Assembly (NCBI GenBank): GCA_964579765.1
Contig: CAZOIK010000022.1
Coordinates: 1 to 30,248, forward strand
Reading direction: 5' to 3'
Length of the DNA stretch: 30,248 nt
Source: DATNBT01 sp964579765
GTDB lineage: Bacteria; Acidobacteriota; Vicinamibacteria; Vicinamibacterales; CAVVIG01
Part shown: piece after piece, positions 1 through 7,594 of the stretch
Position numbering within the stretch: position 1 is the stretch's first letter
Layout: each line of letters opens with the position of its first letter
The notes under the pieces: model-generated
Told to the model about the DNA's origin: nothing
Databases searched by the model: none
The model's input: only the letters and a program-made list of their open reading frames with translations
Translations under genes and position numbers: made by a program

Positions 1-807
1 AGGAACATCTGGGGGCTCGGGTACGACCAGCGCCAGAAGTTCGTGGAGTCGGCCACGCTCGAGACGTTCGATCCGGCGAAGCACGACGTGCTCGTGTGGC
101 TCGGCTGCGCGGGCGCGTTCGAAACGGACTTTCAGAAGTCCCTGCGATCGCTCTTCGAGATCCTCCGGGCAAAGCACGTCCGTTTCGGCGTGCTGTCGAA
201 GGAGCAGTGCACGGGCGACCCGGCCAAGCGCACCGGCAACGAGTACATGTTCCAGGAGCTCGCGCAGGCCAACATCGAGGAGCTCAAGGCAGCCGGACCG
301 AAGACGATCCTCACCTCGTGCCCGCACTGCGTGAAGACGATCGGAGAAGACTATCGGCGCTTCGGCTACGAGGTCGAGATCGTCCACTCGTCCGTGTTCG
401 TCGCGGATCTGCTCGCGCGGGACGCGACGCCGGCCGCGGCGGTGTCGCAGACGGTCACGTTCCACGACCCGTGCTATCTGGGACGCTACGCGGGCAAGAC
501 CGACGAGCCGCGCGCGCTGCTCGAGAAATTCGGCGGTGAGATCCACGAGCCCGAACGCAATCGCGACAATCCGTACTGCTGCGGCGCCGGCGGGGGCCTC
601 CTGTTCGCCGACAAGGAAGAGGAGCCGGGCAGCCGCATCAGCGACGTGCGATTCCGGCAGCTCACGGCCACGGGCGCCGGCACGGTCGTCACCGCGTGCC
701 CGTTCTGCTCGATCATGCTGAAAGGCGCGCAGTCGAGCGCAGCCGCCGCTCCAGGGGCCGACGTACAATTCGTCGATCTCATGACTTTCGTGAAGGACCG
801 GATGTGA
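1..807 (+). CDS. Fe-S oxidoreductase, C-terminal CCG-domain part (5' end outside window)
   Basis: The reading frame is open from base 1, so the gene begins upstream; 268 residues are visible. The first residues (RNIWGLGYDQRQKF) fit the region after the ferredoxin clusters in HdrD/GlpC-like proteins. Two cysteine-rich CCG domains follow. The first contains CTGDPAKR and TSCPHC; the second contains HDPCYLGRY, CCGAGGG and TACPFC. CCG domains bind noncanonical iron-sulfur clusters and pass electrons in heterodisulfide-reductase-like, glycolate-oxidase-like and ETF-linked membrane oxidoreductases. Substrate and partner cannot be told from this fragment. The TGA stop overlaps the GTG start of the next gene, so the two are probably co-transcribed. 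An internal GTG at 43 could be mistaken for a start, but the homology-like sequence before it argues against that. Confidence 0.88.
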   Translation, partial: RNIWGLGYDQRQKFVESATLETFDPAKHDVLVWLGCAGAFETDFQKSLRSLFEILRAKHVRFGVLSKEQCTGDPAKRTGNEYMFQELAQANIEELKAAGPKTILTSCPHCVKTIGEDYRRFGYEVEIVHSSVFVADLLARDATPAAAVSQTVTFHDPCYLGRYAGKTDEPRALLEKFGGEIHEPERNRDNPYCCGAGGGLLFADKEEEPGSRISDVRFRQLTATGAGTVVTACPFCSIMLKGAQSSAAAAPGADVQFVDLMTFVKDRM

Positions 808-1493
808 CCGACGCCGCCTCCTGGCGGTCGTCACGTCTCAAGCGAATCGAAGCCGCGGCGATTTCGGTCGTCGGGTATCGCGTCTGCGCCGCGCTCGGCG
901 CCACGCTGCGGTGGCGCGTCGAAGGGCTGCATCACTACGACGCCGTCGTGCTGGGCGGCCGCCAGCCGATCATGGCGTTCTGGCACGGCCGGATTCTTCC
1001 CGCCACGATCTTTTTCAAACACCGCGGCATCGTCGTCATCACGAGCGAGAACTTCGACGGGGAGTGGATTGCCGGCATCATCGAGCGCTTCGGCTACGGC
1101 ACCGCGCGAGGCTCGACGTCGCGCGGCGGGAGCCGCGCGCTCATCCAGATGAAGCGCGAGATGGACGCGGGAAAGCCGGCCGGCTTCACGCTCGACGGCC
1201 CACGCGGCCCCGCTCGGGTCGCGCAGGCAGGCGCCGTCTGGCTGTCGAAGGCGACGGGGAATCCCGTGCTACCGTTTCACCTCGAGTCGAATCGCTACTG
1301 GACGATCGACAGCTGGGATCGCACGCAGATTCCGAAGCCGTTTGCGACGGTCGCGCTCGCTGTCGGCGAGCCCTTCACCGTGCCGTCCGAGGCAGACGAC
1401 GAGGGGATCGAGCGCGCGCGGCGGCAGTTGGAAGGGCAGTTGCTGACCCTCGAGGCGCGGGCCCTCGAGTTGGCGGCAGGAGGTCGTGCATGA
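804..1493 (+). CDS. DUF374-family lysophospholipid acyltransferase
   Basis: A 229-residue protein. I chose GTG at 804 because it overlaps the upstream TGA (GTGA) and the protein then begins at a normal family length; an open frame back to 696 would run inside the upstream gene. Recognisable features are FWHGR near residues 59-63 (the acyltransferase histidine, H61), SENFDGE at 81-87 and TLDGPRGP at 129-136, the last typical of DUF374. The family is membrane-associated and related to PlsC/HtrB acyltransferases that acylate lipid or lipid A precursors; the actual acceptor is unknown. The end overlaps the next start by ATGA, which indicates translational coupling. Confidence 0.85.
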   Translation: MTDAASWRSSRLKRIEAAAISVVGYRVCAALGATLRWRVEGLHHYDAVVLGGRQPIMAFWHGRILPATIFFKHRGIVVITSENFDGEWIAGIIERFGYGTARGSTSRGGSRALIQMKREMDAGKPAGFTLDGPRGPARVAQAGAVWLSKATGNPVLPFHLESNRYWTIDSWDRTQIPKPFATVALAVGEPFTVPSEADDEGIERARRQLEGQLLTLEARALELAAGGRA

Positions 1494-2005
1494 CGACGCG
1501 TCGCAGTCTCGTCGCGCGTGCCGTGTTGTCTGCGGCGGCGCTGGTGCTCTTCGCGTCTCCGGCGCGATCGCAGGCGCAAGCGGCCGGCGCCACGCCGCCC
1601 ATCGTCGGCACGTGGCGACTGAGTCCTCAGAAGTCCGGCATAGGCGTGCCGGCGGATTACGTCGAGATTCGACAATACGCGGTACGCTCGGACGGGTTCC
1701 TGGTGGGCCTGCTCATTACCGGCGACACGCGCGGCTACCACTACCTGCAGTTCACGGCGAAGAGCGACGGCCGCGACTATCCGGAGTACAGCGATCGCAT
1801 CGTCTCGGATCTCATCGCGGCGGGGACGCCAACGCCTCGGACGTACTCGGAGACGGTCGTGGACGAGTACGTCACCGACTGGACCGACAAGGCGAACGGC
1901 CGTGTCACTGCCCACGGGCGAAAGATCGTCTCGCGCGACGGCCGCACGCTGACGATCACCGTGGACGGATCCACGTCGCCGCCGCGAGTCTACGATCGAC
2001 AGTAG
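1490..2005 (+). CDS. Secreted lipocalin-like protein of unknown function
   Basis: A 171-residue protein. ATG at 1490 overlaps the preceding stop. It has a clear signal peptide (MTTRRSLVARAVLSAAALV, cleavage after about ASPARSQA). The mature part begins IVGTWRLSPQKS and later has SDGRDYP and KIVSRDGRTLTITVDG. This layout is common in small periplasmic proteins of Acidobacteriota that resemble a lipocalin-like beta barrel (GTW motif, repeated beta strands). No catalytic motif is visible. It is the last gene of a three-gene overlapping run, so it is probably expressed with the acyltransferase. Assignment to a specific Pfam family is not certain. Confidence 0.75.
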   Translation: MTTRRSLVARAVLSAAALVLFASPARSQAQAAGATPPIVGTWRLSPQKSGIGVPADYVEIRQYAVRSDGFLVGLLITGDTRGYHYLQFTAKSDGRDYPEYSDRIVSDLIAAGTPTPRTYSETVVDEYVTDWTDKANGRVTAHGRKIVSRDGRTLTITVDGSTSPPRVYDRQ

Positions 2006-2006
2006 C

Positions 2007-2035
2007 GCCGACGACGGATCGGATCCGTCGCCGGC
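2007..2035. terminator. Hairpin between convergent genes
   Basis: Two 14-base arms (2007-2020 and 2022-2035) are inverted copies with a single mismatch, centred on GGATCGGATCC. The hairpin lies between the stops of the converging genes ending at 2005 and 2055. There is no T-run on either side, so a bidirectional terminator is inferred from position and stem strength only. Confidence 0.45.
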
Positions 2036-2054
2036 GTGGTCGTGTAGGACGGGG

Positions 2055-2504
2055 TTACTGCTGGCAGGTGCCGATCACCTTCACCATCTGCACCTTGATG
2101 TCGCGCGCGTGCATCTCCGGTCCAGAAGCGCCGACGAGCTTGTCGCCGCTCTGGCTGTCTTCGGCCTGGCCCATCACCTGGACTTTCTGGTTGACGTAGC
2201 GATCGAGGTGTTCGCCGTCCTCCAGGTTCCACGTCTGCACTGCGCTGATGGGAAGCTTGCTGAGATCAACGTGTTCGTCTTGTGCGCGAGCGGGTGCGGT
2301 CCCGGTCGTTCCTACGGCCGCGTTGGTGCCGGAGGTCAGCATGGCATTGGTCAGCCAATGACCGCCGCTCTTGGTTTTCTGGACACAGCCCTGTAGTGTG
2401 ACCGGCACCTTGTCCGCGGCAACGGCCGGGGTCGCGACCGAGATGCCGAATCCGAGCGCCGTCGCACAGCAGAGTCCCGTGATCAATCGACTCGTCGGTA
2501 ACAT
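2055..2504 (-). CDS. Small secreted protein, OB-fold-like, unknown function
   Basis: A 149-residue protein. The start at 2504 has a strong Shine-Dalgarno (GAGGAGG, 7 nt upstream). The N-terminus is a signal peptide (MLPTSRLITGLCCATALGFG, cleavage near TPAVAA). The mature part starts with VTLQGCVQKTKSGGHWLTNA and later has LDRYVNQKVQVMGQAE and a terminal GTCQQ. The pattern of TLxGC at the beginning, YVxxKVxVxG in the middle and a late Cys recurs in small exported acidobacterial proteins thought to have an OB-like barrel; the two mature Cys could form a disulfide. No enzyme motif is visible. Confidence 0.72.
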   Translation of the reverse strand: MLPTSRLITGLCCATALGFGISVATPAVAADKVPVTLQGCVQKTKSGGHWLTNAMLTSGTNAAVGTTGTAPARAQDEHVDLSKLPISAVQTWNLEDGEHLDRYVNQKVQVMGQAEDSQSGDKLVGASGPEMHARDIKVQMVKVIGTCQQ

Positions 2505-2511
2505 CAGTACG

Positions 2512-2518
2512 CCTCCTC
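2512..2518 (-). promoter_or_regulatory. Strong Shine-Dalgarno for the 2055-2504 gene
   Basis: GAGGAGG on the minus strand, 7 nt before the ATG. It contrasts with neighbouring genes (cupin, MFS) that lack any Shine-Dalgarno and carry a -10 hexamer near the start codon. Confidence 0.75.
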
Positions 2519-2559
2519 TCCCATATCAGGGAAATCCTGCAGGAGGCATGCCCGTATCG

Positions 2560-3015
2560 TCAGCGCGGAGCTTGCGCAGGCCCGAAGGCCGTCAGCGTCG
2601 ATCCTTTCTTGGCGAAGACCATCGCCAGTAGCCGCGCCGGCTGCGTCCGGCTCGCGTTTCTCGACACCTCGTGCGTGGAGCCCGGCTGTTCGTAGAACAT
2701 CTCGCCCGCACGATACGTCCGCTCGTCGCCCTGTCCCGACACCTTCGAGACGATGGCGCCGTCGAGCACGTAGGCGAGCACGAAGCCGGCGTGGTGATGG
2801 ACGGGACTCGTGCCACCAGGGGCGTAGTCCACGTAGCTGACCGTCACCGCCCAGCCGTTCATCGTCACGTCGGGCAGGTCGTGCGTGAAGACCGTCGGCA
2901 GCGGCGCCGCGGCGACGGGTGTGGCTGGCGTTTGCGCGCCGGCGGAGGCGGCAGACGCCAGCAGGTCGGCCAGCAGCGCAAACGAGGCGACGGCATCGCG
3001 TCGGGTCATTGTCAT
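2560..3015 (-). CDS. Exported cupin-domain protein
   Basis: A 151-residue protein with an N-terminal signal (MTMTRRDAVASFALLADLL, twin Arg at residues 5-6, cleavage near SAGAQT). The single cupin domain has SPVHHHAGFVLAYVLDG (H73-H75) and, in the second motif, YRAGEMFYEQPGSTHEV (H115). These are the usual metal ligands of small mononuclear cupins. Substrate is unknown; similar proteins are often annotated only as cupin 2. ATG 3015 and ATG 3009 are both possible. The -10-like TATAAT ending 6 nt before 3015 favours 3015 as a leaderless start. It is transcribed in the same direction as the MFS exporter, which ends 49 nt upstream. Confidence 0.85.
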   Translation of the reverse strand: MTMTRRDAVASFALLADLLASAASAGAQTPATPVAAAPLPTVFTHDLPDVTMNGWAVTVSYVDYAPGGTSPVHHHAGFVLAYVLDGAIVSKVSGQGDERTYRAGEMFYEQPGSTHEVSRNASRTQPARLLAMVFAKKGSTLTAFGPAQAPR

Positions 3016-3021
3016 GAGCGG

Positions 3022-3046
3022 ATTATAGGTCCGAGAAGTCGGACCT
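3022..3046 (-). promoter_or_regulatory. Hairpin fused to a -10 hexamer before the cupin gene
   Basis: On the minus strand, AGGTCCGA-CTTC-TCGGACCT (3046 to 3027) is a perfect 8-bp stem with a 4-nt loop. Its last T is also the first base of TATAAT (3027 to 3022), followed by 6 nt and the ATG at 3015. The hairpin could terminate the upstream MFS transcript while the hexamer starts a leaderless cupin transcript. No -35 or Shine-Dalgarno is evident. Confidence 0.55.
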
Positions 3047-3064
3047 CCGCCGGATGGGGCGCGC

Positions 3065-4639
3065 TCAGTGGGCGGACGTGGCGCCGCGGCGGCTCGTCGG
3101 GCGCTGCATCAGCAGCACGAGCGGGATGAGCACGATGAACACGAATCCGAGAAGGCGGAACAGATAGACGAACGAGATCATCGCGACCTGCCGTTCGACC
3201 ATGCCGAACATCGCCGCGTAGGCGCGGGTCGTCGCGGTCGCGATGTCGGCGCCCGCCGCCATGAACGCCGCGCGCATCTGCGCCAGCATCGAGCGCGTCG
3301 CCGGATCGTAGACCGTCACGCGGGAGGTGAGCGCGGTTGTGACGACCTGCTCGTGGCGCGCGAGCATGGTGCCGGTCGTGGCGATGCCGATGCTGCCGCC
3401 GATGTTCCGCATCACGTTGAAGAGGCTCGTCGCGTTCCCCATCTTCTCGAGAGGAATCGGATCCATCGAGACGGTCGTCAGCGGGACGAACAAGAGCGAC
3501 AGGCCGACGCCCTGGACCAGCTGCGGCCAGAAGACGTCCCAGTAGCCGCCCTGCAGGTTGAGTCCGCTCAGCCAGACGAGCGCGAACCCGTCGATGACGA
3601 GGCCGGCGGCCAACAGCTTCCTCGCGTCGAAGCGTCCCGTCATCAGCCCCGTGAGCGGCATCATGAAGAACGAGCCGATGCCGCGGGGCGCCACGGCGAT
3701 GCCGGCGTCGAGCGCCGGGTACCCGAAGAGCGTCTGCAGCATGATCGGCACCAGCACGAGGCTGCCGTACAGAATGAAGCCGACGATCGTCATCAGCGCC
3801 ACGCCGACCGCGTACGTGCGCATCTTGAAGATGCGGAGGTCCACGACCGGGTTCTCGGTGCGCAGCTCGTGAACGACGAGCGCGATCAGCGTGACACCCG
3901 CGACGATCGCGAGGGCCGTGATCGCATTGGACGAAAACCAGTCGGCCTCCTGGCCCTTGTCGAGGACGATCTGCAGCGCGCCGATGCCGACGGCGAGCAT
4001 CCCGATTCCCCAGTAGTCGATGCGGCGCGACTGCGCGCGCAGGTACGCCGGGTCGAAGATGTACAGCTTCGTCATCACGACCGAGGCGATGCCCACGGGG
4101 ATGTTGATGTAGAACACCCAGCGCCAGCTGTAGTTGTCGGTGAGCCACCCGCCGAGCACGGGGCCGAGGATCGGCGCGACGACGATGCCGATCGCCCAGA
4201 AGGCCATGGCCTTGCCGCGGTCCTCGGGCGGAAACGCCTCGAGCAGTACCGCCTGCGACAGCGGCTGCAGCGCGCCTCCCGCGGCGCCCTGTGCCACGCG
4301 AAAGACGATCAGCCAGCCGAGCGTCGGCGCCAGCCCGCAGAGGAACGACGTACATGTGAAGCCGACGACGGAGAGCATCAGCAGGCGCCGGCGGCCGAAC
4401 ATGCTGGCCAGCCAGCCCGTCATGGGCAGGATGATGGCGTTGGCGACGAGGTACGAGGTCAGCACCCATGTCGCCTCGTCGATCGTTGACGACAGGTTGC
4501 CTGCGATGTGGGGCAGCGACACGTTGACGACCGTGGTGTCGAGCACCTCCATGAACGTGGCGAACATCACCGAGATGGCGATGATCCAGGGATTGATCCG
4601 GGGCTCGTCCTGCGTCGGAGAGTCGAGGCGGGAAACCAT
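3065..4639 (-). CDS. DHA2-family (EmrB/QacA-type) MFS multidrug exporter
   Basis: A 524-residue, very hydrophobic protein consistent with 14 transmembrane helices. Helix 1 carries FATFMEVLDTTVVNVSLP, the DHA2 signature. The A-motif-like loop follows helix 2 (GWLASMFGRRRLLM), and the motif C-like segment (GPVLGGWL) is in helix 5. Such transporters expel drugs, bile salts or other amphiphiles in exchange for protons, usually with an EmrA membrane-fusion partner. No emrA or outer-membrane channel gene is adjacent here, so the partner is elsewhere or the pump works alone. The start at 4639 is supported by homology-like N-terminal length and by a TATAGT hexamer 10 nt upstream; there is no Shine-Dalgarno. 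Confidence 0.92.
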   Translation of the reverse strand: MVSRLDSPTQDEPRINPWIIAISVMFATFMEVLDTTVVNVSLPHIAGNLSSTIDEATWVLTSYLVANAIILPMTGWLASMFGRRRLLMLSVVGFTCTSFLCGLAPTLGWLIVFRVAQGAAGGALQPLSQAVLLEAFPPEDRGKAMAFWAIGIVVAPILGPVLGGWLTDNYSWRWVFYINIPVGIASVVMTKLYIFDPAYLRAQSRRIDYWGIGMLAVGIGALQIVLDKGQEADWFSSNAITALAIVAGVTLIALVVHELRTENPVVDLRIFKMRTYAVGVALMTIVGFILYGSLVLVPIMLQTLFGYPALDAGIAVAPRGIGSFFMMPLTGLMTGRFDARKLLAAGLVIDGFALVWLSGLNLQGGYWDVFWPQLVQGVGLSLLFVPLTTVSMDPIPLEKMGNATSLFNVMRNIGGSIGIATTGTMLARHEQVVTTALTSRVTVYDPATRSMLAQMRAAFMAAGADIATATTRAYAAMFGMVERQVAMISFVYLFRLLGFVFIVLIPLVLLMQRPTSRRGATSAH

Positions 4640-4655
4640 TTGACGTCAAACTATA
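4639..4655 (-). promoter_or_regulatory. Promoter/operator of the MFS exporter: palindrome over the start
   Basis: A perfect 12-bp palindrome, TTTGACGTCAAA (4639-4650), overlaps the first base of the start codon. Just upstream on the minus strand is TATAGT (4655 to 4650) within an alternating TA run (4652-4661). This is the only AT-rich patch for thousands of bases. The arrangement fits a leaderless promoter with a dimeric repressor site over the transcription start, as seen with TetR- or MarR-type control of drug pumps. No regulator gene is adjacent. Confidence 0.5.
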
Positions 4656-4769
4656 TATATACGAATTGCACTGAGCGCGGATGGCGGAGCCGGGCCATCC
4701 GTCGGCTCGGCTCCGCTCCGCTCCGCGGCCAGGCGCGCGAGACGCTTGCGGCGGCAGTGCGCGTTTGCA

Positions 4770-4937
4770 ATGCACGCTTCAGCGGCCGGGTGCTTCTGGT
4801 GCCGTGGCGCGTTCGGCGCCCCCGTCTACGACGTGCAGCACGCGGCCTCCTTCGCCGCGCGCCTGCTTGGCATCGTCAGGGCCGTCTTCTGGCCGGCGGT
4901 GCTGATGTATACGCTGCTCGAGGTTCTCAAGATGTGA
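4770..4937 (+). CDS. 55-residue membrane protein, paralogue A, beside the P-type ATPase
   Basis: I chose ATG 4770 because it gives exactly 55 residues, the same as the paralogue at 7424-7591. A TTG at 4746 is an alternative. The last 38 residues match the paralogue at 29 positions, including VQHAAS, LLGIV, AVFWPAVLMY and a C-terminal LKM. The C-terminal half is one hydrophobic helix; the N-terminus is diverged and cysteine-rich. No Shine-Dalgarno or convincing -10 is visible before it, so it may be a decaying copy. Its 3' end overlaps the 3' end of the ATPase gene on the other strand by 11 bp. Function is unknown; a membrane role beside the ATPase is inferred from position. Confidence 0.6.
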   Translation: MHASAAGCFWCRGAFGAPVYDVQHAASFAARLLGIVRAVFWPAVLMYTLLEVLKM

Positions 4938-7338
4938 CTTTCGCGCGGCGGACGAGCGACCGCATGAGCGCCACTTTCAGGAGGTCGTTCACCACGAGCG
5001 AGAACACGAGTGCGAAGCCGAAGATGAAGGCCAGCTGCACCGGCCGAAGCGGTGCCAGATCGCCAAGGCCGTAGACGCCAATGGCGAGGCCGACGCACGC
5101 GTCGGCCGTGAGGGCGAGCGCCAGCGTCAGGCTCGGCGCCGACGACCAGAACGCGCGGCGTTCGCGGATCGACAGAATCGAGAACAGCGCGAACAGCAGC
5201 AGCGCTTCGAACGTGAACATCTGCAGCCGGCCCTCGGATCGCGCGAGGTGAAACGGCCCCCAGCCGACCGCCAGCAGCGCCAGCGATTCCGCCAGCATCA
5301 CGACGCCGAGCACGGCGGCGACTTTCGCCAGCGGGCCGATATCCCAGCTTTCTGGCTGCGGCGACGCGTGCACGCGGTCGGTGGCCAGCGCGATCTTCAC
5401 GAAGTCCGTCATGAAGACGAGCAGCACCATGCCCAGCGCGGAGATGACGAACCGCCCAGTCGCGAGAAAGGCGATGACGACGAAGCCGGCCTTGAGGATC
5501 GTCCGGCTGATCTTGTTGACGATCCACGTCAGCACCCGCTGATAGATCGCCCGTCCGCGCGTCACGAGGTCCACGGCGTTGGCGAGGCCGTCGGTCGTCA
5601 GCACGACGCTCGCCGCACCTTTCGCCACGTCCGTCGCGGCCGCGACGGCGATGCCGACCTCGGCTTGCCGGAGCGCGGGCGCGTCGTTCACGCCGTCGCC
5701 CGTCATGCCGACGACGTGCCCGGCCGCCTGCAGGCTTTTGACGACGAGGAACTTGTCTTCGGGAAAGATCTCGGCGAATCCGCCCGACCGCGCGGTCAGG
5801 GCCGCTGCCCGCGTGGCGTCCGCCTCGCTGGCCGCGCGGAGATCGGGCGCGCCGACGATGTCGCCGAGACCGAGTTCGCCGGCGATCTCGCGCGCGACGG
5901 GGAGCGCGTCACCGGTCAGCATCTTGACCGTGACGCCGAGCGATCGGAGCTCGTCGATGAGCCGGCGCGAGTCCGGACGAAGCGCGTCATGCAGGAAGGC
6001 GAGACCGACGATCTGTAGTGGAGCGTCACTCTCCGCGCGCGCGACGGCCAGGACGCGGAAGCCGCGCCGAGCCTGGTCCAGCGCGCGGGCGTCGAGCGCC
6101 GCGAGCGCCTTGGCGTCCATGTGGGCGAGCGCAGCGAGCGTGTGCAGCGCACCTTTCACCACCTGGGTCTGGTGTTTGCCCGTGTCCACGACGGCTTCGG
6201 TGCGGCGCGTCGCCGCCGAGAACGGCGTGAACGAGACGACGCGCGACGGCGCCGGCAGGGCACGCTCGCGCGCGGCGGCGAGGAATGCGAGGTCGATCGC
6301 GTCCTGATTGGCGGCATTCGACGCCCACGCGCCGTCGCGCACCACGTCGGCCTCGGTGAAGCCGTCGAGGGGCAGCGTCGAGGCCAGCGCGAGGCGATTC
6401 TCGGTCAACGTGCCGGTCTTGTCGGCGCACAGCACGTCCATGTGGGCGGCGTCCTCGGCGGCGCTCAGCCGCGTCACGAGGACGCCACGGCGGGCCAGCT
6501 CGATAGACCCGACCGCCATGCTGACGGTGAACATCACGGGCAGGGCGACCGGGATGGCGCTCATCAGCAGGACGAGCGCGAGCGGCAGGATCTCCACGAG
6601 CCGCAGTCCCTCGACGACAGACAGCGTGACGGCGACAGCAACCAGGACGCCGACGATCAGGAAAAGCCAGCGCACGACGCGCCCGACGACCTCGTCGACG
6701 TGGAGCTTCGGCCGCGCGGCCGCGACGAGCTGGGTCGTGCGGCCGTAGAACGTCCGCACGCCGGTGGCGGAGACGACGGCGGTGGCCTCGCCCGTGCGCA
6801 CGACGGAGCCCGAGTAGAGGACGTCGCCCGGCTGCTTCCCCACGTCGCGCGTCTCGCCCGTGAGCGCCGACTCGTCGGTCTCGAGCGCGCCCGCGGCGAG
6901 CTGTGCGTCGGCGGGCACGAAGTCGCCGCTGCGGACGCGGATCACGTCGCCGCGCACGAGCAGCCGCGCGGGCACGGCGCGCCATGTTCCGCCGCGGAGC
7001 ACGCGGGCCGACACCTCGAGACGGCGTCTCAGCGCGGCGAGCGCCGTCGAGGCGCGCTGTTCCTGCAGGAAGCTGAGGCCCGCGTTGACGAGGAGCAGGG
7101 CGACCGCCACGGCGAGATCGGCGTGCTTGCCGAGCGCGAACGACAGCACGGCGATCAGTTCAATCATCCAGGCCGACAGGCCCCAGAACTTCGCGGCGAA
7201 GCGGCGCAGCGGGTGCGAAGGCGGGTCGGGGATGTCGTTGGGGCCGTCGCGCGAGAGACGCGCCGCGGCGTCGGCCTCGTCGAGCCCGCGATCCAGGGCG
7301 GCACCATGCAAGCTGAATGTCGGGGCCGTGTCGGTCAT
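4927..7338 (-). CDS. P-type H+-translocating ATPase (P3A, plasma-membrane type)
   Basis: An 803-residue ion pump, the usual length for prokaryotic P3A ATPases. Visible motifs in order are the actuator TGE (160-162), PVALP in M4 (263-267), the phosphorylated aspartate in DKTGT (D306), nucleotide-binding KGA (395-397), MLTGD (473-477), PEDKF (526-530) and the hinge TGDGVND (546-552). M6 has FMTDFVKIALATD, with the conserved membrane Asp. There is no N-terminal metal-binding domain, and the cation-transport N-domain at residues 8-70 is short, so a heavy-metal pump is unlikely. Role: proton export at the expense of ATP, for pH homeostasis or membrane energisation. Proton specificity is inferred from family resemblance. 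The upstream sequence holds TAAGAT (7357 to 7352) and a weak AGG before the ATG. Confidence 0.93.
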   Translation of the reverse strand: MTDTAPTFSLHGAALDRGLDEADAAARLSRDGPNDIPDPPSHPLRRFAAKFWGLSAWMIELIAVLSFALGKHADLAVAVALLLVNAGLSFLQEQRASTALAALRRRLEVSARVLRGGTWRAVPARLLVRGDVIRVRSGDFVPADAQLAAGALETDESALTGETRDVGKQPGDVLYSGSVVRTGEATAVVSATGVRTFYGRTTQLVAAARPKLHVDEVVGRVVRWLFLIVGVLVAVAVTLSVVEGLRLVEILPLALVLLMSAIPVALPVMFTVSMAVGSIELARRGVLVTRLSAAEDAAHMDVLCADKTGTLTENRLALASTLPLDGFTEADVVRDGAWASNAANQDAIDLAFLAAARERALPAPSRVVSFTPFSAATRRTEAVVDTGKHQTQVVKGALHTLAALAHMDAKALAALDARALDQARRGFRVLAVARAESDAPLQIVGLAFLHDALRPDSRRLIDELRSLGVTVKMLTGDALPVAREIAGELGLGDIVGAPDLRAASEADATRAAALTARSGGFAEIFPEDKFLVVKSLQAAGHVVGMTGDGVNDAPALRQAEVGIAVAAATDVAKGAASVVLTTDGLANAVDLVTRGRAIYQRVLTWIVNKISRTILKAGFVVIAFLATGRFVISALGMVLLVFMTDFVKIALATDRVHASPQPESWDIGPLAKVAAVLGVVMLAESLALLAVGWGPFHLARSEGRLQMFTFEALLLFALFSILSIRERRAFWSSAPSLTLALALTADACVGLAIGVYGLGDLAPLRPVQLAFIFGFALVFSLVVNDLLKVALMRSLVRRAKVTS

Positions 7339-7383
7339 ACCTGGCCGGTCGATCTTACTGCCCGCGCCTCAGGCCGGTGAATC

Positions 7384-7415
7384 TTGACGACGAGACGTCG
7401 AAGCTGGGCGACAAT
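7384..7415 (+). promoter_or_regulatory. Possible promoter of the 55-residue gene and its operon
   Basis: GACAAT (7410-7415) lies 8 nt before ATG 7424 with no Shine-Dalgarno. TTGACG (7384-7389) matches a -35, but the 20-nt gap is longer than usual. The arrangement fits a leaderless transcript starting the run of genes to 9956. Confidence 0.4.
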
Positions 7416-7423
7416 AGCCGCTT

Positions 7424-7591
7424 ATGAAAAACGGCGCGTGCGGCGGCGTCTACGGCATGGCCGTGATTGGAGCGGCCGTCTACTACGTGCAGCACGCGGC
7501 GTCCCTCGGCGCCGGACTGCTCGGCATCGTCAAGGCCGTCTTCTGGCCGGCGGTGCTGATGTACAGGCTGCTCGATTTCCTCAAGATGTGA
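7424..7591 (+). CDS. 55-residue membrane protein, paralogue B, divergent from the P-type ATPase
   Basis: ATG to TGA gives 55 residues beginning MKNGACGGVYGMAVIGAAVY. A first hydrophobic stretch (residues 7-21) is followed by VQHAAS, then a second hydrophobic stretch around LLGIVKAVFWPAVLMY and a basic tail (LLDFLKM). This suggests a helical hairpin in the inner membrane. Its DNA shares a 30-base identical block with paralogue A. The gene starts 85 bp from the ATPase start on the opposite strand, so the two are divergently transcribed. The DUF1684 gene begins 3 bp after its stop, so it also heads an operon. Small proteins with a central FWP motif like this are found in several bacteria, but I know of no assigned function. 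Confidence 0.72.
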   Translation: MKNGACGGVYGMAVIGAAVYYVQHAASLGAGLLGIVKAVFWPAVLMYRLLDFLKM

Positions 7592-7594
7592 ACC

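Noticed and set aside
764..769. TACAAT as a leaderless promoter for the DUF374 acyltransferase
   Set aside because: It is 34 nt before the chosen GTG and inside the coding sequence of the upstream gene (Val-Gln-Phe); the overlapping start/stop fits translational coupling better.
4639..4650. Eukaryotic-style CRE site (TGACGTCA)
   Set aside because: The match is to a short palindrome any dimeric bacterial regulator could use; nothing eukaryotic is in the window.
4652..4661. TA run read as a plus-strand promoter for the 55-residue gene at 4770
   Set aside because: It is more than 100 nt from that start and fits much better as the -10 region of the MFS gene on the minus strand.
3012..4775. A 587-codon minus-strand frame overlapping the MFS gene in another frame
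   Set aside because: It is Arg/His/Pro-rich with no hydrophobic helices; the MFS frame has 14-helix character and family motifs.
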